Origin: Clostridiales bacterium | GTDB lineage: Bacteria; Bacillota; Clostridia; Tissierellales; Sedimentibacteraceae | Assembly (NCBI GenBank): GCA_003497505.1 | Contig: DNNV01000155.1 | Coordinates: 3,046 to 17,624 of the forward strand | Length of the DNA stretch: 14,579 nucleotides | Direction: 5' to 3' | Shown here: positions 6,295 to 12,038 of the stretch, in pieces | Layout of the letters: each line of letters begins with the position of its first letter | Position numbering within the stretch: position 1 is the stretch's first letter | Program-made: the position numbers and the translations under genes | Notes under the pieces: model-generated | The model's database searches: none | The model's input: the letters and a program-made list of their open reading frames with translations, nothing else | Told to the model about the DNA's origin: nothing

Positions 6295-6309
6295 ATTCCT
6301 GTTCTCCAA

Positions 6310-6645
6310 TCAATAATCAATACTAAGGTATATGACAAACAAAAGCCTTTTATGCAGAGCTGCGTTAAAGTCACAATTCATTTCAAAATTTTTTGCCATC
6401 TTCAAACCTTTTGTTCAATTATTTGCCATGTATTATTAAAAACATGCTGTCAATAATAATGTTAGAAAGTCACTTAAATGTACTTTCTTAAAATTTAATC
6501 TTGTAAATTAAATTTAACCTGAACCATACATAGTTATTCAGGTTATGGGGCCCAATATAATTTACCAATTAAACATTTTATTACATGATTAAATTAATCA
6601 AACAGGACAATAATAAGATTACATCTATTGAAAGGAGAAAACAAA
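6310..6645 (+). promoter_or_regulatory. Intergenic region with spore-gene promoter candidate and a small hairpin
   Basis: The region separates two divergent genes. A 9-bp inverted repeat (6515-6523 / 6537-6545, TAACCTGAA...TTCAGGTTA) has no U-tract. CATTTTA at 6574-6580 fits the CATNNTA -10 form of forespore sigma-G promoters, with CCAATA (6552-6557) 16 bp upstream as a weak -35. This is the expected class for an SASP gene but the match is only fair. Confidence 0.35.
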
Positions 6646-6882
6646 ATGGCATCAAACAATACAGGAACTAACAACATCGTTGTTCCAGAAGCAAAACAGG
6701 CATTAAACCAAATGAAGGCTGAAATAGCTAATGAATTGGGATTAACAAACTATGAGCAGGTAGATAAAGGTAACTTAACAGCAAGACAAAACGGTTATGT
6801 AGGTGGCTACATGACTAAGAGACTTGTTGAAATGGCTCAGAGACAAATGAGCGGATCCAGCGGAATGGGTTCAATGAAATAA
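6646..6882 (+). CDS. Alpha/beta-type small acid-soluble spore protein (SASP)
   Basis: 78 residues. These proteins coat and protect DNA in dormant spores and are degraded at germination. Both family signatures are present: ALNQMKAEIANELGL, where the germination protease GPR cuts at the Glu-Ile bond, and LTARQNGYVGGYMTKRLVEMAQ, the DNA-binding helix. The C-terminal tail is Ser/Gly/Met-rich. AAAGGAGAA lies just before the ATG at 6646; the TTG at 6628 overlaps that ribosome binding site and is not the start. Expression is expected in the forespore. The gene converges on etfA and shares a terminator with it. Confidence 0.95.
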   Translation: MASNNTGTNNIVVPEAKQALNQMKAEIANELGLTNYEQVDKGNLTARQNGYVGGYMTKRLVEMAQRQMSGSSGMGSMK

Positions 6883-6896
6883 GTTGAAATAAATTG

Positions 6897-6931
6897 AAAT
6901 GAGGCTGTCACGGTGTGTGACAGCCTCATTT
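6897..6931. terminator. Bidirectional terminator between the SASP gene and etfA
   Basis: A perfect 14-bp stem (6897-6910 / 6918-6931, AAATGAGGCTGTCA) with a 7-nt loop lies 15 nt after the SASP stop and 4 nt after the etfA stop on the other strand. T-rich sequence follows on both sides. Confidence 0.9.
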
Positions 6932-6934
6932 ATA

Positions 6935-7966
6935 TTATTTATCAGCGTTTGCTTTTTCTTTTTTAAGCTCTTCAATTAACAGCGGTACAACCTGGAATAT
7001 GTCTCCTACTATTCCAACGTCTGCAACGTCGAATATAGGTGCAGTTTCATCCTTGTTTATTGCAATGATAAACTCTGACTCTTCCATTCCTGCCAGGTGC
7101 TGTATAGCTCCTGATATACCACATGCAATGTACAGATTCGGCCTTACTGTCTTACCTGTCTGACCAACCTGTCTGTCTTTGGGAACCCATCCCGCATCAA
7201 CAGCTGCTCTCGAAGCAGATATAGTTCCGCCAAGAAGGTCTGCCAGCTCTTCAAGCATAGGATAATTGTCAGGGCCGTGCATTCCCCTTCCGCCTGATAC
7301 AAGTACTTTTGCTTCCTCTATGTTCATTCTCTGCTGAATTATTTTTGTTACATCCAAAATTTCAACATTTCTGCACTCTTTTGGAATAACAATCTTAAAC
7401 TCTTCAATATTTACAGGATTTTGATCTGAAGGCTTAATTGCCTTCATAACGCCCGGTCTTACTGTTGCCATCTGCGGTCTGTGGTCAGGGCAAGCTATTG
7501 TTGCCATAATGTTTCCACCGAAAGCAGGTCTTGTCATCATAAGATTTAATTTTTCAGGTTCTTTGTCATCTGGCTCAATAGTTAGACCTGTACAGTCTGC
7601 GGTAAGTCCTGTGTGAACTCTGGCTGAAACTCTCGGAGCCAAATCTCTTCCTATTGCTGTTGCTCCATATAAAACTATTTCAGGTTTTTTATCTTCGATA
7701 ACCTTATGAAGCGCATACACATATGGTTCTGTCATGTATACATCAAGCAAATCATCTTCAACATATATTACATTGTCAGCACCTGCTTGGCAAAGTCTCT
7801 TTGCTTCTTCCTGCATGTCCTTTCCAAGCAATACTGCCGTTACGGTTGTTCCTAAATCTTTTGCTAAATCTTTTCCCTTGCCTACAAGCTCGAAGGCAAC
7901 TTTTTGTACTTTTCGGTCTCTTTGCTCTGCAAAAACAAACACACCTTTATATTGTGCAATACTCAT
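6935..7966 (-). CDS. etfA: Electron transfer flavoprotein, alpha subunit
   Basis: 343 residues, the usual length. EtfA pairs with EtfB and carries FAD in its C-terminal domain: VSGGRGM (223-229), ISASRAAVDAGW (249-260), QVGQTGKTVRPNLYIACGISGAIQH (266-290) and INKDETAPIF (303-312). The N-terminal part is the Rossmann-like ETF domain. In butyrate formers, EtfAB with Bcd oxidises NADH and passes electrons to crotonyl-CoA and ferredoxin (flavin-based bifurcation); the sequence fits this but does not prove bifurcation. It is the last gene of bcd-etfB-etfA, 13 nt after etfB, with AGGAGG just after the etfB stop and an ATG start. Confidence 0.96.
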   Translation of the reverse strand: MSIAQYKGVFVFAEQRDRKVQKVAFELVGKGKDLAKDLGTTVTAVLLGKDMQEEAKRLCQAGADNVIYVEDDLLDVYMTEPYVYALHKVIEDKKPEIVLYGATAIGRDLAPRVSARVHTGLTADCTGLTIEPDDKEPEKLNLMMTRPAFGGNIMATIACPDHRPQMATVRPGVMKAIKPSDQNPVNIEEFKIVIPKECRNVEILDVTKIIQQRMNIEEAKVLVSGGRGMHGPDNYPMLEELADLLGGTISASRAAVDAGWVPKDRQVGQTGKTVRPNLYIACGISGAIQHLAGMEESEFIIAINKDETAPIFDVADVGIVGDIFQVVPLLIEELKKEKANADK

Positions 7967-7979
7967 TTTCGGCCTCCTA

Positions 7980-8762
7980 CTATAATATAAATTTTTCTTT
8001 CATTTTATCAACTATCAATTCAGCTGACTCCTGCGGTTCCAGATTAAATACCTTACCTGCGGATTTAGCACCCTTGGTAAATGATTTTTTAACCTTAGTA
8101 GGAGAACCCTTCAACCCAATATTAGCTGTATCAACCGTTATATCATTCAATGTCCATACTGTAACTTTCTTTTCCCTGAAGGCATCAAATATGCCGCCTG
8201 GAGTCATATATCGAGGAGCATTCATTTCGGAAAGAGCCGTAATCAGTACAGGCATCTTTGCCTTGATTGTGTGGTATCTGTCTTCATACTGTCTTTTTAC
8301 GATTATATGATCATTTTCTATTTTGATATCTTCTGCATAGCTTATGTTAGGGAGATTCAGGTGTTCTGCAATCTGAGGTCCAACCTGAGCTGTATCTCCG
8401 TCAATTGCCTGTCTTCCCGTTATAATTAAGTCATATTTCAAATTTTTGATTGCAGCAGCAATCGTTGTTGAAGTTGCCCATGTATCTGCACCGCCAAATG
8501 CTCTATCAGTCAAAAGAACTGCTTCATCGGCACCCATTGCCAAAGCTTCCTTCAGAGCTAAATCTGCCTGAGGAGGTCCCATGGAAAGAACTGTAACGTG
8601 AGCTCCCATCTCATCCTTCAACCTAAGTGCTGCTTCCAATCCCGCTTTGTCGTCAGGATTGATGATGCTTGGAACACCGTCTCTTATCAATGTGTTTGTC
8701 TTTGGATCCAGTTTAACTTCTGTCGTGTCCGGAACCTGTTTTATACATACTACTATATTCAC
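7980..8762 (-). CDS. etfB: Electron transfer flavoprotein, beta subunit
   Basis: 260 residues. It opens MNIVVCIKQVPDT and has NPDDKAGLEAALRL (35-48), ALAMGADEAVLLTD (73-86) and the nucleotide-binding signature TGRQAIDGDTAQVGPQIAEHL (115-135). In clostridial bifurcating ETFs the corresponding site holds the bifurcating FAD; in simple ETFs it holds AMP. The GRQAIDGDTAQVGP form is the one usual in clostridial Bcd-linked ETFs, so a bifurcating role is likely but inferred. The start codon is GTG, 8 nt after an AGGAGG that overlaps the TAG stop of the upstream acyl-CoA dehydrogenase, indicating translational coupling. Confidence 0.96.
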   Translation of the reverse strand: MNIVVCIKQVPDTTEVKLDPKTNTLIRDGVPSIINPDDKAGLEAALRLKDEMGAHVTVLSMGPPQADLALKEALAMGADEAVLLTDRAFGGADTWATSTTIAAAIKNLKYDLIITGRQAIDGDTAQVGPQIAEHLNLPNISYAEDIKIENDHIIVKRQYEDRYHTIKAKMPVLITALSEMNAPRYMTPGGIFDAFREKKVTVWTLNDITVDTANIGLKGSPTKVKKSFTKGAKSAGKVFNLEPQESAELIVDKMKEKFIL

Positions 8763-8774
8763 TTTGTCTACCTC

Positions 8775-9914
8775 CTACTTCAGCATATTGGCACTGATAA
8801 CCATTCTTTGAACTTCTGAAGTACCTTCATAAATTTCAGTTATCTTAGCGTCTCTCATCATTCTTTCAACAGGATAATCTCTTGTGTATCCATATCCGCC
8901 GTGAAGCTGTACAGCCTTTGTTGTAACTTCCATAGCAGTTTCTGCCGCAAAAAGCTTAGCCATTGCCGCATCAACGCTATATGACGCTCCGGCATCCTTG
9001 CTGCATGCTGCCCTGTAAACCAAAAGCCTTGCCGCATCAACCTTTGCCTGCATATCAGCCAGCTGGAACTGCGTGTTCTGGAATTTGGAAATAGATCTAC
9101 CGAACTGCTTTCTTTCCTTAACATATTTAACAGTTTCATCGATAGCGCCCTGTGCAATTCCAAGTGCCTGTGCTGCTATTCCTATTCTTCCACCGTCCAG
9201 CGTCTTCATTGCGATTTTGAAGCCCTGCCCTTCTTTTCCAAGGAGATTTTCCTTTGGAACGATGCAGTCTTCAAAAATCAGCTCACATGTAGCGGAGCCT
9301 CTGATACCCATTTTCAGCTCTTTCTTTCCTATTGAAAAGCCTGGGAAGTCCTTCTCAACAATAAATGCCGATATTCCTTTAGTTCCCTGAGACTTGTCAG
9401 TCATAGCCATAACTATATACACATCTGCATAGGATGCGTTTGTTATGAATATTTTGCTTCCGTTAAGGATGTAGTTATCGCCGTCAAGCACAGCCTTTGT
9501 TTGCTGTCCTGCTGCGTCTGTTCCTGCTCCAGGCTCTGTAAGTCCGAATGCTCCAACCCACTCTCCTGATGCAACCTTTGTAAGATACTTCTGTTTTTGT
9601 TCCTCAGTACCGAATTCATAAAGAGGAGAACCGCATAAAGATGTGTGTGCAGACACAATTACGCCTGTTGTAGCACAAACCTTAGACAATTCTTCCACGG
9701 CCATAGCATAAGTAAAATAATCGCAGCCTTCTCCACCATATTCCTTTGGAAACGGAATTCCCATAAAACCGTATTTTTTCATTTTTTCAACGGTTTCAAC
9801 AGGAAATCTTTCCTGCTCATCAATTTCCTGAGCTAATGGTTCTACTTCATTGACAGCAAATTGCCTGAACAGCTGTCTTGCCATTTCATGTTCCTTGCTT
9901 AATTGAAAATTCAT
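8775..9914 (-). CDS. bcd: Short-chain acyl-CoA dehydrogenase, probably butyryl-CoA dehydrogenase
   Basis: 379 residues, standard for the family. It reduces crotonyl-CoA to butyryl-CoA, or the reverse, using FAD. Visible signatures are the N-terminal helical domain starting [19 protein letters not shown], the FAD/substrate motif [13 protein letters not shown] (about 136-148), [52 protein letters not shown], and the catalytic base Glu in [10 protein letters not shown] (about residue 363). The first gene of a tight operon with etfB (12 nt) and etfA, matching the clostridial Bcd/EtfAB complex. A promoter lies at 10027-10055 and a palindrome at 9979-10005 in its leader. Other short-chain substrates are possible, but the etfBA partners and nearby crt favour butyryl-CoA. 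Confidence 0.93.
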   Translation of the reverse strand: MNFQLSKEHEMARQLFRQFAVNEVEPLAQEIDEQERFPVETVEKMKKYGFMGIPFPKEYGGEGCDYFTYAMAVEELSKVCATTGVIVSAHTSLCGSPLYEFGTEEQKQKYLTKVASGEWVGAFGLTEPGAGTDAAGQQTKAVLDGDNYILNGSKIFITNASYADVYIVMAMTDKSQGTKGISAFIVEKDFPGFSIGKKELKMGIRGSATCELIFEDCIVPKENLLGKEGQGFKIAMKTLDGGRIGIAAQALGIAQGAIDETVKYVKERKQFGRSISKFQNTQFQLADMQAKVDAARLLVYRAACSKDAGASYSVDAAMAKLFAAETAMEVTTKAVQLHGGYGYTRDYPVERMMRDAKITEIYEGTSEVQRMVISANMLK

Positions 9915-9978
9915 GATTTCACTCCCTTAAATTTTTGTCTCAACCCTATGTTACCCATTATTTGTTGTATATTCGTTA

Positions 9979-10005
9979 TTTTTTTAACCTTGGCGGTTAA
10001 AAAAA
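9979..10005. promoter_or_regulatory. Palindrome in the bcd leader, candidate operator
   Basis: TTTTTTTAACC (9979-9989) and GGTTAAAAAAA (9995-10005) are perfect inverted repeats around TTGGC. On the bcd transcript the U-run lies in the 5' arm, not after the stem, so it is a poor terminator. It begins roughly 15-20 nt downstream of the predicted start of transcription, a typical position for a repressor site. The regulator is unknown. Confidence 0.45.
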
Positions 10006-10026
10006 TATACTTAACTCAACATTTCT

Positions 10027-10055
10027 ATTATACAGGAATGCAAATAAATTATCAA
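10027..10055 (-). promoter_or_regulatory. Strong sigma-A promoter of bcd-etfB-etfA
   Basis: TTGATA (10050-10055) and a perfect TATAAT (10027-10032) are separated by 17 bp on the minus strand. This gives a leader of about 105 nt before bcd and shows the operon can be transcribed independently of crt. Confidence 0.85.
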
Positions 10056-10096
10056 TACCCTAATTTATATTTCCAGTTTTTTCAACATTATTTGCA

Positions 10097-10870
10097 TTAC
10101 TTAAATTCCGGTTTTCTTTTCTCCAGGAATGCGCTCATTCCCTCTTTTTGGTCTTCAAAAGCGAAACAAAGTCCGAATACATTTGATTCATAGGCGATTC
10201 CTGTCTCAATGTCAGTTTCTGTGCCTCTATTGATGCACTCCTTTGAATATACTACGGCAGCAGTGGAGTTTGACTTAATTTTATCAGCCATTTTATATGT
10301 TTCTTCCATCAATTCTTCCGCTTCCGTTACTTTGTTCACAAGTCCGATTCTATATGCTTCTTCGGCATTTATATGTCCTCCGGAAAAAATAAGCTCTTTT
10401 GCTCTTCCAAGCCCCACAAGCCTTGCAAGTCTCTGAGTGCCTGAAAATCCCGGTATTATTCCAAGTCCTACCTCTGGCTGTCCAAATTTAGCCTTTACGG
10501 AAGCTATTCTGATGTCGCAAGCCATGGCAAGCTCACATCCCCCACCAAGGGCGAACCCGTTTACAGCTGCAATAACAACCTTGTTCAGCGTTTCAATTTT
10601 TCTGAAAACTCTCGAACCGTCCTCTGAAAATTTCTTTGCCTGAGAAGCATTCAATTCTCTCATATAAGCTATGTCAGCTCCGGCTACAAAAGCCTTTCCC
10701 TCACCAGTAAGAACAACGACTCTAACGTCATCCTCATCCCTTATCATGTCAAAGGCATACTCAAGCTCGCTCAGCACCTGGGCATTCAGCGCATTCAAAG
10801 ACTGCGGGTTGTTAATCTTAACCGTGCAAACACCTTCATTTTTTTCAATTACCAAATTTTTAAGTTCCAT
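10097..10870 (-). CDS. crt: Enoyl-CoA hydratase (crotonase)
   Basis: 257 residues. It interconverts 3-hydroxybutyryl-CoA and crotonyl-CoA, the step before butyryl-CoA dehydrogenase. Both oxyanion-hole segments are present (KAFVAGADIAYM, 59-70; NGFALGGGCELAMACD, 104-119), as are the two catalytic glutamates, Glu113 in GGGCELAM and Glu133 in QPEVGLGIIPGFSGTQRL. The C-terminal FLEKRKPEF is also typical. GAGGAGG lies just upstream of the ATG. It is separated from bcd by 182 nt holding a separate strong promoter, so it may be expressed alone or read through. The beta-oxidation direction cannot be excluded. Confidence 0.94.
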   Translation of the reverse strand: MELKNLVIEKNEGVCTVKINNPQSLNALNAQVLSELEYAFDMIRDEDDVRVVVLTGEGKAFVAGADIAYMRELNASQAKKFSEDGSRVFRKIETLNKVVIAAVNGFALGGGCELAMACDIRIASVKAKFGQPEVGLGIIPGFSGTQRLARLVGLGRAKELIFSGGHINAEEAYRIGLVNKVTEAEELMEETYKMADKIKSNSTAAVVYSKECINRGTETDIETGIAYESNVFGLCFAFEDQKEGMSAFLEKRKPEFK

Positions 10871-11182
10871 ACCTTCCTCCTCTTAAATTTTTTTGCAGCT
10901 TAATTATAACATGAATATACTGCACAAAGGGTTAATTTTTGTTAATAATTACATGATTCAAATTACGGCTTTACTGGAAACTGCGGGTTAACGCACAGCT
11001 CTGCCCGAAATAACGGTACAGGTCAAAATAAGTGTAAGAAAGAAACAAAAGTGACAAGGCTGTATTTTTATGGTAAAATATTAATAGGATACAGAATACT
11101 TCATAGTGAAAGCGGAATTTATTGAGCAGATAGCCATAATAAAAAGAAAAAATCGGTCTTAGAAATTATCGGAGGTTTATAA
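10871..11182. promoter_or_regulatory. Divergent promoter region of crt and the GNAT gene
   Basis: For crt (minus strand) an extended -10, TGTTATAAT, lies at 10903-10911 about 32 nt before the start; no good -35 is seen, but a GTTAAT direct repeat with 10-bp period (10931-10936, 10941-10946) sits where an activator or redox regulator could bind. For the GNAT gene see the separate promoter entry at 11051-11079. No coding sequence is supported here. Confidence 0.5.
11051..11079 (+). promoter_or_regulatory. Promoter of the GNAT acetyltransferase gene
   Basis: GTGACA (11051-11056) and TAAAAT (11074-11079) are spaced by 17 bp, with a TGG extension before the -10. The implied leader is about 95 nt. 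Confidence 0.6.
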
Positions 11183-11827
11183 ATGCACAAAATGATTAAG
11201 ATTAGAAATGAAGAAGAAACAGATTATGAGAAAGTTGAAGAAATCACAAGAAAAGCTTTTTGGAATTTATATATTCCGGGGTGCATTGAACACTATTTAG
11301 TTCATGTTATGCGATCCCACAAAGATTTTCTACCGGAGTTGGATTTGGTGATTGAAGTTGATAATAAAATTATCGGAAATATTATGTATACGAAAACAAA
11401 GCTAATTGATGAGTCTGGGGAAGAAAAAGATATCCTTACTTTTGGTCCGGTTTGCATTTTGTCGGAATATCAGAGAAAAGGGTATGGAAAAAAACTAATG
11501 GAGTATTCCTTTGAACAGGCGGTCGCGCTTGGTTATGATGTGGTTGTAATATTTGGAAACCCGAATAATTATGTAAGCCGTGGTTTTAAAAGTTGCAAAA
11601 AGTACAATGTCTGTCTTGAGAATGGAACATATCCGGCGGCAATGATGGTAAAGGAACTCAAACCCGGCATCTTAGATGGAAGAAGATGGGTTTACCATCA
11701 AAGTCCTGTATTTGAGATAGACGAACAAGAAGCACAACGCTTTGACGATGGCTTGGAAAGCCTGGAGAAAAAATATCAGCCAAGTCAGGAAGAATTTTAT
11801 ATTCACAGCCATTCTATTATACAGTGA
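11183..11827 (+). CDS. GNAT-family N-acetyltransferase
   Basis: 214 residues. The N-terminal IKIRNEEETDYEKVEEITRKAFW (5-27) and the acetyl-CoA-binding motif A, FGPVCILSEYQRKGYGKKLMEYSFEQA (about 87-113, with Q97-RKGYG), define the family; the following VVVIFGNPNNYVSRGFK is the typical motif B strand and helix, similar to YhbS-type enzymes. The acceptor substrate is unknown. The C-terminal 60 residues (DGRRWVYHQSPVF onwards) are an extension without a clear domain. GGAGG lies 8 nt before the ATG at 11183; a Met at residue 4 is an alternative start. It has its own promoter and converges on the SLH protein gene. Confidence 0.9.
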   Translation: MHKMIKIRNEEETDYEKVEEITRKAFWNLYIPGCIEHYLVHVMRSHKDFLPELDLVIEVDNKIIGNIMYTKTKLIDESGEEKDILTFGPVCILSEYQRKGYGKKLMEYSFEQAVALGYDVVVIFGNPNNYVSRGFKSCKKYNVCLENGTYPAAMMVKELKPGILDGRRWVYHQSPVFEIDEQEAQRFDDGLESLEKKYQPSQEEFYIHSHSIIQ

Positions 11828-11913
11828 ATATCAAAAAACTGAATTGCAGTACAATATCCTCACACACCAATACCAGACTGGCAAGTCTTACCCACCTAAT
11901 AAGTATCAAATAC

Positions 11914-11980
11914 AAAGAAGAACCCTACAAGATAAAATGATTTTTCAAATCCTAAATCTTGAGGGTTCTTTCTTCTTTAG
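11914..11980. terminator. Imperfect convergent terminator hairpin
   Basis: AAAGAAGAACCCT (from 11914) pairs with AGGGTTCTTTCTTCTTT (from 11962) with a 4-nt bulge, and an inner AAGAT/ATCTT extends the stem. It lies about 90 nt after the GNAT stop and about 60 nt after the SLH gene stop, so it can serve both convergent genes. Confidence 0.6.
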
Positions 11981-12038
11981 TTCAGGGCGCCAAAATCAGT
12001 TATTTTACGACAGCGCCTTTGTGTAAGTATCTTAATTT

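Noticed and set aside
6295..6309. TTG start extending the YkvI-like protein by five residues
   Set aside because: The TTG overlaps the likely ribosome binding site (TTGGAGAAC); the ATG at 6294 is correctly spaced from it.
6515..6545. TAACCTGAA...TTCAGGTTA hairpin as a terminator
   Set aside because: No U-tract follows on either strand and no gene ends nearby; neighbouring genes diverge here.
6628..6645. TTG start extending the SASP by six residues (MKGENK)
   Set aside because: The stretch is the AAAGGAGAA ribosome binding site itself; SASPs begin at the following ATG.
7723..8310. 195-codon plus-strand frame and similar long antisense frames across etfA, etfB, bcd and crt
   Set aside because: They are shadows of well-supported minus-strand genes, without ribosome binding sites or recognisable products.
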